This document shows, in pieces, positions 45,043 through 57,150 of a stretch of 64,000 nt of DNA. Every line of letters begins with the position of its first letter. Within the stretch, counting starts at the first letter, position 1. This DNA comes from Corynespora cassiicola (lineage: Eukaryota; Ascomycota; Dothideomycetes; Pleosporales; Corynesporascaceae): assembly GCA_022059125.1 (NCBI GenBank), contig JAEUWY010000005.1, forward strand, positions 5,890,001 through 5,954,000, read 5' to 3'. The position numbers and the translations under genes are program-made. Below the pieces are notes generated by a model. That model did not search any database and was not told the origin of the DNA. It saw only the letters and a list, made by a program, of their open reading frames with translations.

Positions 45043-46544
45043 TTACTCCTCATCGATCAAGCCAAACGTCCACGAAGACTCCCAGTGGTACTTGTCTCCA
45101 GGGCCGAAGATCTGGTGCGGGATGCGACCCCACTCGGGACTACCAAACTGTTAGCCAGTATTCCGGTGTGCATCCAGTCCACCAGACCGACAGTACGTAG
45201 ACGGTGAAGTCTAAGGACTAAAATAAAGGGGAGAGAAAACTCACTTATTAATCCCATCCACATAATCCTGCGCCTCCACCGCCAAACACCCATCCCTAGG
45301 GATAAACTTATCCCCCTCCCCCTCCCACCCCTGCGTCCGCTTGTACTCCGTCTTCCCATCATTCCAATTACAACTGTACAGCACCACGGCATCCTGATTC
45401 GTCCTGAGCTCGCCCTTGATGCCACTCCACGCACTACTCAGCGTGAGCGCAACCTCCCCCTTATCCCTGGCCCCATCAAACGCCCAATTCCCATTATACC
45501 CATGACACCCGTTCCCACAGTTATTCTGGAACTCTGCATTCCCCGACGCGAAGCCCAGCTGGTGGGGCTCGGACCAAAAGTCGGCGACAGAGCCGGGTTC
45601 GACGTCTGCGATGACGCCCGTGGGCAGGGCGTTTGCGTCGATTTCGAGGACGCGGCGGGCGGCGGGCATGTGCAGGGTGTGGTTCCAGACGGTGCGGTTG
45701 TTGTCCGGGCGGGCGAAGGCGTCGAGCTGGAAGTAGGTGTGCTGGGTGAGCTGGATGGGCGTCTTTGCGTCGGGGGAGAGGGCGTCGATGGTGATGTGCC
45801 AGGTGTGGGGGGTCAGGGAGTAGGTGAGGACGGCGTCGACGGAGCCGGGCATGCCGGTCGAGTTTGCCGGGTCGTGCAGCGTGAAGGTTATGCTCGAGTT
45901 TGTGTACGAGGACACGTTCCAGAAGCGGAAGGACCAGTTGTTGGGCCCGCTGTGGAGCGTGTTGGGGCCGTCGTTTAGGGGCGTGTGGTAGGTTATGTTG
46001 TCGATTTGGAAGGTTCCGTTGCCGATGCGGTTGGCGTAGCGCCCGGGGATGGCATTGTATACCGGGTGTCCAGGGTCGACGGCTGGGTGGAGGAAAAGTT
46101 AGGGGAGATGGGCATGGGATAGACGGGGAGACGTACGGTAGAAAGAGGTATTGTCGTAGCCAAGAACAATGTCACGCTGAATGCCATTCTTGTCTAGTTT
46201 TTTTAAGTTTTATCATGCAAACCTCCAAGTATTTTCTTACCAGCAACCCAAAGGTTGGTCAAGGTGCCTGCATAGGGAATAAACTGTCATGGTCAGCTGC
46301 GGCCAAGTCATGGACCAGCACCGTCAACGGCATTGCAGGTACTCAATTGAACATGGAAATTAGAAAAATACAAGTCAAATATGACTTTAACAAAAATAAA
46401 CACATGATACACGTTCAATCAAAGTGAGCATACTTGCGCTTTAATTCCCTCTGCCTGGAGCGTGTACCTCCCGTCAGCATCCGGCTGCGGAACTTTCGCG
46501 CTCACCACAGCTGCCAAAGCCGCAAAACCTGCGGCCAAATACAT
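45043..46544 (-). CDS. Secreted aldose 1-epimerase (galactose mutarotase family)
   Basis: Five exons: 46544-46434, 46283-46241, 46193-46137, 46082-45245 and 45139-45043 (1146 nt, 381 aa). Introns are 150, 47, 54 and 105 nt. The N-terminus MYLAAGFAALAAVVSA is a signal peptide. Joined exons give the family order: YTLQAEGIKAQFIPYAGTLTNLWV, KNGIQRDIVLGYDN, HPVYNAIPGRYANRIGNGTF with the conserved Asn-Arg, and NDGPNTLHSG, whose His binds the sugar. NLTQHTYF-like QLTQHTYFQLD follows, and the tail is NNPEWGRIPHQIFGPGDKYHWESSWTFGLI. Aldose 1-epimerases interconvert alpha and beta anomers of hexoses; secreted fungal forms probably work on sugars outside the cell. The glutamate of VEAQDY near the end of exon 4 is a good candidate for the catalytic base. 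Confidence 0.92.
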
Positions 46545-47317
46545 GATTGCTGGCTTCCTCTTTTACGAAAGAATTCGACTAGAAACCACAAGAAAAAAGG
46601 TACCAAACAAATCCGGCTCACTCAAGGTACCAAGCCCAGCTCTTAAATACCCCTCCCTTACCGACTACTCGACCCCAGTGCACGTCCCCGCAACCAGGAT
46701 AAAACGGTCAGTCAGATTTGTCCGCCCTTGCTCATATCGAAGTAATAAGTAGTAGTGTAGGACCGGAGGTCATAACGCGCCGGCGGATCAGCGGTGCCGC
46801 GGAACCCAATCTACGCTTAATCTGCGTGAAATTTACCCAAGAACCCGCCGCCTCTGAGCGAGTCCGGGGTCGGCGGGGGAAAAGCGCTTGGCCTGTTCAA
46901 GGTGGCACAGCCACTTTGTATGGGATGGGATGGTGTTGAGGATTGGGTGCTGGCGTCAGACTAGGAGCGGGCGCAAGGGCCGAACGGGAGCTTGAAACGG
47001 GGGCTTACGCTTACGCTTTTCTGGGTATTTTCGCGCCATTCAACCTCTTCCCCGCAGTTTCTGTGCCCACAACTGCGAGGCGCTTAACGCTTGCGCACTC
47101 GCAATTCCGCATAACACATATATATATTCTGAGTGTAGCCTCAGGAAAAAGCCCAGTCTCTAGTATTTACTGACTATTCTATTATATGATTGCCTAGGCA
47201 GCCAAGGTATAGCATCGACAAACTTAATGACAAAGGTTCCAATCATGAAGATCCTCGCCTCTTACCCGCGAAGAAACGAGAAACTGGGCTCCTCTATGCA
47301 AAATTTGCACTCTTCTT
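46545..47317. other. Intergenic region between epimerase and HET genes
   Basis: 773 bp, no supported gene. It contains the epimerase promoter and the HET gene 3' region, with a short TA run near 47118-47128. Confidence 0.5.
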
Positions 47318-49952
47318 TCAAACCCCAAAGCCTTCAAGATACTCGGAACCAAACTTCCAACCAAGTTCTTCCGGCGAACCCTGATCGGGTTTAAGCTGAA
47401 AAAAGTTCTGCTTAGAAGCATTCACCCGTTCCGCCACTCTATCCTCCAACATCTTGCTTCTGTTCATCATGATGTTACTACAGCAAGACATGAGCCACGC
47501 ATTACCCGCCAAGTCTTCTGTGATTTCATCTCGCTTTACTGCTGACCAAATGCAAAGTGTCTCTTGGGAAGATAGCAGCCCTCTACGGCAAGCCGCAAAA
47601 AGAAGATGCCTGATGTCCTCACGGGCCCTCTTACTCAAGCCGATGGCGAACACAGACCTACCATCCGTGAATCTCGTAAAAGGATTTGCGCCTGCACGCA
47701 GGAGGTGGATGAAATATGGCATTTGGTTCTCGTTCATGCATGTCAATAGCGCTTGATCGACGGCATTCTGAAAGTGGCGGGCCCGTCCAGGGGATGCATG
47801 CGGTCGCTTTGTGCTTTCATCGAGAATTTTCATGAAAGATGGGAATTGGTCGGCACAGCAGGCAGCGTTGAGTGGGTATCCGAGTGGGCCAGCTGAGAGG
47901 AGCGGGTCAGCGCCCGCCTTCAGTAGGATGCGCAAAGCATCCTCTGAGCCGAATAAGATGGCAGCGATGAGAGGAGTCCCCCAATACCCCCAATTGTCAT
48001 CGACCCTGTGGCCAGAACATAAGAGGTCATTGAGTCTTGGAATATTGTTGTTGAATGCAGCGTCGTGAAGGCTTGAGTCCTGTTTGATGAAGATGGATGT
48101 AAAATGTCGGAGTTCTTTTTGTTCTAGATCTCGCGCCCAAGCATCTTTGCACCTGCTGACTGGCAGTTTATTTTCATCGTTATCTTCATGGACATCGCCA
48201 TCCCCTTCAACTTCCTCAATCTTTCCGTCGACATTTGGGACTGAGCTGCTGCTTGAAGATTTATTTGTCAACCTCCAATTCTCTTCAAAGTAACTCTGAA
48301 TAACCGGGATTTTCATTTTAGTTATCAATATCCGTTGCGTAGCCCCGAGCCTCTGTAGCAGGTTCGTGAACGTCTCTCTTCCAAGATATACCGGTGTTGC
48401 AAGACTACTAACAAATCTTTGGGTCCTCTTGGCTTTTAGAAGCATTCGCATAAGCCAATTCGATTGGCTCCGGTAGTGCTTGCAAAAGAGACCGCATGAA
48501 CGGCAAACTCCTGCCGAATCTCCGTGTTTCCGGATCCGCTCACCACATCTTACACAAGTACCGTTGATCAGTTTCGTCTCGCTGATGTTGATGAGCATTT
48601 TGAATCTTTTGCGCTTCCCTGCAATGTATTTCCAATTGTTCGCGCCAATCCGCCGTCCAAAGTTTTCGACGTCTATGATGGTAAAGAAGCCTCGAGCTAC
48701 GTGGTTAGAGCCAGGGCAGTCGGAAAGTCGAGACTCCAACATTTTTACCAAGACGCTCCAGTCGCTGAAGTATTCTGTCTGTAAGCTGTGCCGCCTCCCC
48801 AGAATGTCTTCTAGAATTATGTTGTCAGGAAAAAGACTTGACAATGATCTTGGAATCTGCGCTGCCCATCTGAGACTGGAGAGCAAAGTAAGAATGAAAA
48901 TATGCTGGGAAAGATATAGGCTATTTATGTTTATGGTGGGGGACAATTGGATGTTGTCTGATAATGGCGTAACATTAGACCTGAGAAGACCGAGAGCAAA
49001 AAGAATGAGAGTGAAAAGGTTGGTCGCCTGTACTTCATTTGGTTCCTTTGTAGAGATGACAGACTTTTTAGGAAGAGATTCGTTCCTAGGAGACTTTCTA
49101 ATCTTCTTTCGGAGTCGTAAAAATGCCTTGTCTTTGCCCTCGCCGTACAAGATCGGTAGACATATGTCAAAAATGCCGAAAAGAGAGTATGCCATATCTT
49201 CTGGGCGCGTTGTCTCCCGTGTTTTGTTCCATGAAAGACGCTCCTCGATGGTAAATTGATCAAGAGGAACTCCCTGAAGAGCCTTCACAGCAATATTCGT
49301 GATTGTATGAAGTTCCTATGTGGCTGTGAGTATCACGGTCGAGACTTGATAAAATAATCGTTGAAAAGCGTTAAGGTAGAGCTCCTTTAAGTACCATGAG
49401 ATCACATGTGTCCAAGACTCACCTCTATCATCGAAATTTTGTCTCCAAGTCGGTCACCTTCTGCCGAGAAGAACTGGACCGATGCTGGAGCAAGAAGTTC
49501 TTGAAGGGTCCAGCCTCGAGTGAACCATCTACTACACCGCAGGGTTGATTTCCAATTACTGGTTGAAACATCGGGTAAATAGACATAACATGTCTCCGCA
49601 TTCTCATACCAGCGAAACATGGAGTTAATGGCCTCTGAGAGTTCTGTGCTGTTTGATTTGTTGATACAGCAGGTATCCACCCAGAAATGAGTGAGACCGT
49701 CTTTTTTAGCTTGATTGCAACAAAATTCAAGCTTTCTATAACCTGCTTTGTCCTTTCCTGTTCCATAGTGCTCAGCGGCTAGCTCATTATGGCCAGAGAG
49801 CAGATCTTACCTGTTTTCTTCTCCAAGTCTTCAAATGTGACCTCTTCATCATCCAAACCCCATGTATGCGAAAGGATAGCATACTTAGGGGGGTTTACTA
49901 CATAGGATACGAGTTTGGAATCACCGTCAGCCTGGATCTGTAGAAGATGCAT
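47318..49952 (-). CDS. HET-domain protein with four-cysteine knuckle and ankyrin repeats
   Basis: Three exons: 49952-49811, 49757-49423 and 49315-47318 (2475 nt, 824 aa), with introns of 53 and 107 nt. The start MHLLQ was chosen because family members begin just there. The HET domain shows YAILSHTWG (residues 24-32), FWVDTCCINK, the RWFTRGWTLQELLAP stretch and RPEDMAYSLFGIFD, followed by LPILYGEG. A CxxC...CxxC knuckle lies at C413, C416, C430 and C433. A Ser-rich and acidic linker leads to ankyrin-type repeats at about 572-735 (DSSLHDAAF, GTPLIAAILFGSEDALRILLKAGADP, YFIHLLRAGANPF). HET domains trigger cell death after non-self fusion in some proteins. Most family members are untested, so a role in recognition is inference. 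Confidence 0.88.
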
Positions 49953-52900
49953 GACGACAGGCTTCGACCATCTATATCGACAGATCCATAAAAATAACAA
50001 TGGAAGAGTTCAAAAGGCTTAATATTAAGGCGTTATATCTGTTTTCATGCGGTCCGACTTTGTAGGTATGTGAGGTTTGAAATACTGGACTGGACAGCCT
50101 GGCATAATGTACTCTTGAGTGCTGACAGCTAAGCCACACACCCCGCACCGGTCAGGAAGCAGGCTATGTGTATCGCCATGGCGCATGACCAATGTGCTTT
50201 TCTCGTGGCTGATTCGTTCGATACTTATTTGTTCGTTCGAAGACCTTTGCTGCAAGACAAAAGGCATAGTACGAAGTTGTCCTCGTTTACGAGTAGTATC
50301 TTTTTGCAAGGGCTATATTATCAAAGTATAAAGGTTTGTAACAAGGGGGGATCAACGAATTAGAGGCCAATAGGCCATTAACTAGCTTAGAACACGATGT
50401 GCGAGTGTTGAGCCATATAACCATCCGACGGGTGCCGGAGGATTTCTTGGTAGTTATTTTGGCGCCCTACTACCTTACACATATCCCACCATCAGCCTTT
50501 AAGGAACCATAGATCTCAAAAGCAACATCTTCCATATGTCTAATCTAACCAAAAGCACACGGGGAACCAGTAAAACCCACAATCAAAAACAGACACGTCC
50601 AAATGTCCGTGGCTTGATTTTACCGAGAAGCCTGCAATGTAGACAATCATTCTACACCACGACCTACACCCTTCTTTCCCATGCCAACGCGTTAGCACAG
50701 GGGAAAAAAAAACCACCGTCTTGGAACCCCGCAAAGCCAATACCTCGTATAAATTTTCATCAGGATCCACGGTGCGCCATACTACCCACCTACCTATAAC
50801 CATCGCACCCGTGCCACCGCCCCTGCTTACTCGGACACTGTATCTGACAACCACCCTCCTCTCTTTGGCGTGTGTGCGTGCGTGCATGCGCGCAGGCCAT
50901 ACTAAGCCCTCTCCGGGCTTTCCAAAAGCCCCGCCCCGTTCCAAAACCCCAAATACAACGTACCCTCCCGCCAAGACGGAGCGTTTCTCAACTACGGTAC
51001 GGTACGGTACGATGCAGTGCACGCAAAAAAGCCGGTGGCGCACTCGCTCGCCTGCCCGCCTGCCCGTCGCTTCGACCTAGCCCGCGGGTAAGGCTGGCGG
51101 AACAATTGGGCGATGCGCCGTGAGCGAGCAGCCAAGCTGAATTGGGTAGGTGGCCGCCATCTGCCATGATTTGGGTAGGGCGGTGGTTAGCCGAGGGAGG
51201 GGAAGGGTTGCAATCTATCGGAACATTGTCGTGTTGGTTTTAGCCATGTGAGCTGGGGCGTAGGCGTTCGAAGGTTGATTCCAGAAAGGGTGGGTTTGGG
51301 GATATATATATTGGGGGCGCTGGCTGCTGCGTGCGATGGGGGACTGCATGTGTTGCGCATAAGGTTCCTGCGGTGTGGGTTTGGCGGGAGCGTCGACTGC
51401 GCTACTTTAATATCTGTGTTCTAACATTACAGCGGATCAACGCCATGCTGTGCAACGTTCTGGAGGTTGGGGGGCCATGGCGGTTTTGTCCCACGGAGTT
51501 CGCGTGTGTCGCGTAGGACGTGCCTGGCGAAGTTTGCATGTCAGCAGCACGACCTGGCTTAGTAGATGACCCCACAGCGCACCAGTTTTACCGTTGCTTG
51601 TCTTCCCCCGGTTGCTTATAATGATCAAGACGTCGTGATCAGCCAGGCCGCCAGCATTGCGCCTGGGGGATGCGGTCGTTTTGGTGGGGCAGTGTTGCTT
51701 GCTTCGACGTCTTGAGAACTTGACAAGGGGATCGACTTTTGGCGATGCTCTGCCTAGCCCAAGAGCCGGAGAAGATATAAAGCCATTGCGAGCACATTTC
51801 GGCGTCTTCAATGGAATTAGTCGGGGCACTTGATTCTTGAACAATGACAGATTCGGATGGCAATGGTTGCGGGTAGTTCGACTTGGATTCAATACGTTCC
51901 CCTCATCAATCTGTTCAATCAGGTTGTCCTACACTCAGGAACCCGAACCGGGCACGAGCTCACAGTTCATTCTACTACTTGGTCGGCAGAAACCAAACGG
52001 CCAGTGTTCCGTCGAATGTGGAGGTCGATACAGCTGTGCCGCCGTGGTGCAAAGAGGACGTTTGATAGGGTCACGTCTTGCTGAAACGGCGCTCGACCAA
52101 CTAGCGAAAGACGACAGAGTTCAGGATATATCCGGACCGGACTGGCCTAGGGCATAGTGACGCAATCGAGATGCAACCACGCATGGCTACGTGGCTCGGT
52201 GAGTGCGTGGATCTTACGTTGTTGTGGTGCTAGCTAATGTTGTTCAAGTCCACGTCGAGGGTTCTGGCACGGGGAGCAGGCATGCATGGATGAGAGTCAA
52301 AAGTCGGCCCACATGGTTGTAAAAAGTCGGCACGCGACCAGAGTACCGTCATTGACTGGAAAGGAGGGGATCAGGTATTGACTCTATTGATAGCCGCCGC
52401 CCCTGAGGCAGCACCTGCCGGCTTGGAAACCCTGGGCCGATGCTCCCAATGGCAAAAATAGGTGGATTGTAATCTAGCAGCATGCGTAGACGGAGAGAGT
52501 GCCGAAGCACAGCTCTTCCCAAGGCCGAAGACCACGTCATGGCCTGTGCGAGGCATTCGACAGGTCCACAGTCGGATATCGACTCGGCTGTGCGTCTGCT
52601 GATCCAGGCGAATCGCAAGGACAAGGCTACTCGAGAAGGAAGGGAGTCGACGATCGATAGATTTGGTCGGGAACAAAGACTTCAAGGAGCAGTGGGGGTA
52701 CATTGGTGCAATGCAGGCGGAGAGCGGCCACGGCGGTACCATGGTTCTTGGTCAAAACTCGCCGGTGCAGTGGACGGTGGCTTCCCAGGGGGGGAGTAAG
52801 GCATGCCAGCTGTTTTGGGGGTCTCCAAGCTGCCCCGCCCGGGAGTGAGGTGGACGGTAAGGGACCCCGGAGAGGGCCAGTCGGGGCACGCAATCCGCCA

Positions 52901-54223
52901 ACGCGAGCACGCCCAAGGCCATGGCAACCAGCGTCGACAACAAAGGGGAGGGCTGCGGGCTGGACCGAATCTCTTGACGTTTTGCGACAATGGTTAGATG
53001 AAACGGGGGCAGGTTGCTTCTGCTCAGTGTGAGGTGTGGCTTTGTGTGCCGCACAGCCGTGTGTGGCTGCCCCCCTGCTAAGCCCAAAGGGCAGTAATGG
53101 CCGCGTCGGGGAACCGCATTCAGCCACTGGGCGGCAGATTACGCGTGCACGCGCTTGTTGGGGCCCAGGGCCGCGCAGCTAGACATGGGACTGGTTCGAG
53201 CGCGGCAAAGCAGCAGCTCTCCAATTGCAGTCCTGAGGAACGGGGCCAGCAGGGCAATTTGAACGGCCATATTGATCGGCCGACAAAAAGAGACGAGCTC
53301 GGGAGGAAATGACTCAGGGGGGGCCTCCCCCAGACGGGTGGAAGCTGGGCAAACAGGATTTTCGGTTAGTGGGCGAGGGAGCAGACCTCGGGATGAGCGA
53401 TGAGATGCAGTCTCCAGTCGATCTTGGGTCCATGGGGTTTCAAGGACTGGAGGGGAGAGGCGGCGCGACGGCGGCAGCACAGTGGAGCAGAGCCGCCGTG
53501 ACAGCGGCGCAGGAGAAGCGGCCAGCGGAGCATTAGGGCGATAGTGCAACAGCCAAAAGGAAGGCCGGCCGCGAAAAGCTTATCGATAGCCGTGAGGGAG
53601 AATCCAGATCCGATCGCCTCAGGGGTGCGGTGGGTTGGTGGGTGGCCTGGGAGCCGTCTGGGATGTGCGAGTGTTTTGGGACGCAGCAAGAGGCCGGCCG
53701 TCGCAACGGGGACGTTGGATGCTGGCGGCGGTCGGCGGCGGTGGGCGGTGGGCGACGGCGTGCACGACAGGCGCTCCTGGGCGGCAGACTGCCAGGCACG
53801 GTAGCAAGCGGGCGGTAGTGCGTCGACGACGTACATGGCTCTGGTGGTGGCGGCGGTACTTTTGGCCTGAGCGGCCGTCACTGGCACAGGGCAAATGCAT
53901 GATCGCTTCCTGGGATTCGCCAGCGAGTCAGCGCGTTTCAGCTCTGCGTTCCTGCGTCGCCGGGCAGGGGTGGCGTCGCCTGTCCTCGTCCAACGTCCGC
54001 GACCCGACTCCAACGCCCTCAAAAAGACGCCGCGCCCTTGATCTGCTGCCCGCCGTGCAACCCCGGTGTCCTGCCTGTCCTCTTTTTTTCCCCCTCGTCT
54101 GTTGTAGCGTTTCTTGGAGCGACGGCAGGCCTTCGTTCAATTGCCGTCTCTACCACCACACCCCACCACCACACTCGCTCAGTGCTCGACGCACTCACGC
54201 CCTCTCTCTCTGGGCCCGCCTTT
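49953..54223. other. 4.3 kb without a convincing gene
   Basis: Between the HET gene start and the MscS start, both strands have only short or low-complexity open frames. At 50309-50025 (minus) a frame has a CGVCG-type cysteine pair but no further support. Three tandem GGTAC units lie at about 50996-51010. From 52400 on, the sequence is GC-rich with long overlapping frames on both strands, as expected of composition rather than genes. A pyrimidine-rich leader precedes the MscS ATG. A long untranslated leader or a non-coding RNA is possible but cannot be shown. Confidence 0.45.
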
Positions 54224-57150
54224 ATGACGACCAATCCCCCGAGGTCTCCCTCGTTCCGCCTCTCGCGCCAGGGTTTCCAGCCGTTGAACAACACCCCCAA
54301 TAGTCCCGACGAAATGGGCTCCAACGACATCCCCCTCCAGACCGTCGTCAGCCACACTCCCTCGCACGCCCCCACCATGAGGGAGGACACCGAAAAGGGC
54401 GGCTTCCTGCACCGCGGCCGCAGAAAGGTGCAAAAGGTCGACTCCCAGGGCGGCACCTACACGGGCCCCGGCGTCCAGCCCAAGGAGGAGAAGACGGCCC
54501 TCAACCACATGGGCCGCCTCTACACCAAGATTCTCAACTTTTCCATTGTCACTCGCTACATGATCTATGTCGCTCCCCTGGCCCTGATTTTGGCCATTCC
54601 CATCATTCTGTCTCAGACGGGCGTCATCAAAGGGCCCATTGGAGGCAAAAAAACCGACACCAGAAAGGAGGGCGCTGATGCTCGGAAATTCTTCATTTGG
54701 ATAGAAATCGTCTGGTTGAGCTTCTGGGCATGCAAGATCATTGCTCACTTCCTGCCCCGCCTCTTCGAGTTCCTGGTCGGCGTCGTCAGTCCCGGTGTGC
54801 GCAAGTACTCGGAGTTGCTGCGCGCTCTCGAGAAGCCCCTCTCCTTTGTCTTTTGGATGATTGTGAACCAGGTCACCTTTCCAGTGGTAAGTGTCCCAAT
54901 GGGAATTGAATTGCGTGCTCCAGCCATCTGACCTTTTGCCCAGCTCATTACATCCGAACAAAACTGGGTCGATAAGATGCAGTCGGTTTTGCTGGCCATG
55001 CTGGTCTGCACCGCCATCATCCTAGCCGAGCGCGTCCTGATCCAATTAATCTCCATCAGTTACCACAGGAAGCAGTTCGACGACAAGATCAAGGAGTCGA
55101 AGCGCAATATTCACCTTGTCGGAGTCCTCTACGACGCCTCGCGAGCCCTCTTCCCCGCCTATTGCGAGGAGTTTGCCGAGGAAGACTACATCATCCAAGA
55201 TTCTCTCCAGCTCAATCTCGGCAGCAAGAAGGGAACCTTCAAGCATGGCCGTTCGGGATCTGGGGCGCCAATGCGCATCCTGCAGGATGTTGGCAGAGTC
55301 GGCGACAAGGTCACCTCTGTCTTCGGCACCATTGCCCAGGAAATTACTGGAAAGAAGGTCTTTGACCCTAATTCGGCCCACTCGATTGTCTTGGAAGCTC
55401 TGGAGAAGAACCGAACCGCCGAGGCTCTGGCGAGGCGTATCTGGATGTCTTTTGTTGTCGAGGGCAAGAACTCTCTATACCAGGAGGATTTGATCGACGT
55501 CATGGGCGCCGGCCGACAGGCCGACGCTGAGGAGTGCTTTTTTGCCCTTGATCGGGATGGCAATGGTGACATTTCCTTGGATGAAATGATTTTGACTGTC
55601 ACCGAATTTGGCCGCGAACGCAAGTCCATCGCCAGCAGCATGCACGATGTCGATCAGGCCATCAACGCTCTGGATGCTCTCCTCTTCACCATTGTCTCCA
55701 TTGTCTGCATCTTCGTTTTCAGTAAGTTTCTCCCAAATCCCTGGTCACAGCAAGTCTAACAGAGCTAGTCTGCTTCCTTAGCCCCAGCTTCGTCGGCACT
55801 CTCGCAACCTCTGCCACTGCGTTGCTGTCTCTATCTTTCGTCTTTGCCGCCACTTGCCAGGAAGTTCTCGGTTCCTGCATTTTCCTTTTCGTCAAGCACC
55901 CCTATGACATTGGTGACCGTGTCGACATTTCCACTGATGAGCTCACCGTTGAGCACATTTCTCTGCTGTACACGGTTTTCAAGCGTGTCTCCAACGGAAA
56001 GATGGTCCAGACTCCCAACATCGTCCTGAACAACCTGTGGGTCGAGAACATCACCCGTAGCAAGGCCATGCGCGAGCAAGTATCTGTCTTCGTTGCCTTT
56101 GACACTACTTTTGAAGACATCAACTTGCTCAAGCACGAGATGCGCGCCTTTGTCTCTGACCCTGCCCACAGCCGCGATTTCCACTCTGATATCGAGATTG
56201 AGGTTGTCGACATCGCCGAGATGAACAAGATGGAGCTCAAGATTGAGATTCGTCACAAGGGCAACTGGTCCAACGAGCCCCTCCGCGCGGCCCGCCGCTC
56301 CAAGTTCATGTGCGCCTTGGTCCTGGCTCTCCGCAAGATTCCCATCTACGGCCCAGCTGGCGGCGATGTCGGCCTGGGTGATGCCAACAACCCATCCTGG
56401 TCTGTCGCCGTCTCTCCCGAGCAGGCCATTGCCGCGCGCGAAAACTTCCTCAAGACCCAGGACGAGGGCCGCTTGGTACCGACGAAGAAGCCCGACGACG
56501 ACAACGACAAGGGCAAGGGCTATGATGAGGGCAAATCCACCGGTGTAGACTACCTCGGCATGAGCGAAGGCACCGCCATCAGCAACCTCAACAGCCGCCG
56601 ACCCGGCGCGGACCCCATCCGCGACGACACGTGGAACTCACGCGGCGACGACGTGAGCACGCTCGGCCGCCCCAGTATGGACGGCCGCCCCGAGATCGAA
56701 GAGGTCCGCGGCCTCCTCCGCAAGGCTAGCTCCAGCGGCCGCCGCCGCAAGCAGCAAGGCCTGTCCCCGCACTCTGCCACGTTCGCTCAGGCTGGCGTCC
56801 CCCCTGTGCCTTCCCCCCAGCCGCAGGTCCCTACCTTCGGACAGCAGTATGCCCCCGTGCCGGGATCGCAGCCGCGCACCCCGGCTTCACCTAGCTCCGT
56901 GTCTACGGGCCGCATAGAGGAATTCCAATTCCAGACGATGGGTACGCAGCAGCCGCAACCGCCGCAGCGCCATCCTAGCCGTCCCTATGGCGGGGAGGGG
57001 AATGCGTTTGCGCAGCAACAGCAACAGCAACAGACGCCCACGTTCAATGTGACGCAGCATCAGACCGGTACTACTGCTGGGTCGAATAACCCGTACAGAG
57101 CGCAGAGCCCGGATTATGAAGATGAGGAGCGGAGGGCGTATCGGCCGTAG
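54224..57150 (+). CDS. EF-hand mechanosensitive ion channel (MscS family, Msy1/Msy2-like)
   Basis: Three exons: 54224-54886, 54944-55721 and 55769-57150 (2823 nt, 940 aa), with introns of 57 and 47 nt. The second acceptor was placed at 55768 because it alone restores FVFICFLSPSFVG without stops. A disordered N-terminus of about 100 residues leads to several membrane helices (YMIYVAPLALILAIPIIL, FFIWIEIVWLSFWACKII, VLLAMLVCTAIILAERVLI). An EF-hand calcium loop runs from D424 to E435 (DRDGNGDISLDE). The pore helix and MscS beta domain follow (TALLSLSFVFAATCQEVLGS, HPYDIGDRVDI, VENITRSKAM). The last 260 residues are Pro/Gln-rich, with a run of seven Q. In S. pombe the related Msy1 and Msy2 sit in the ER and control calcium during hypo-osmotic shock; a similar role is likely. 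Confidence 0.93.

Noticed and set aside
50025..50309. Minus-strand frame with a CGVCG cysteine pair upstream of the HET gene
   Set aside because: Only one short motif, no second metal-binding pair, and no link by splicing to the HET gene could be found.
52627..53127. Minus-strand frame of 166 codons
   Set aside because: Pro/Leu/Arg-rich in GC-rich DNA, with overlapping frames of similar length on both strands. No start context or family.
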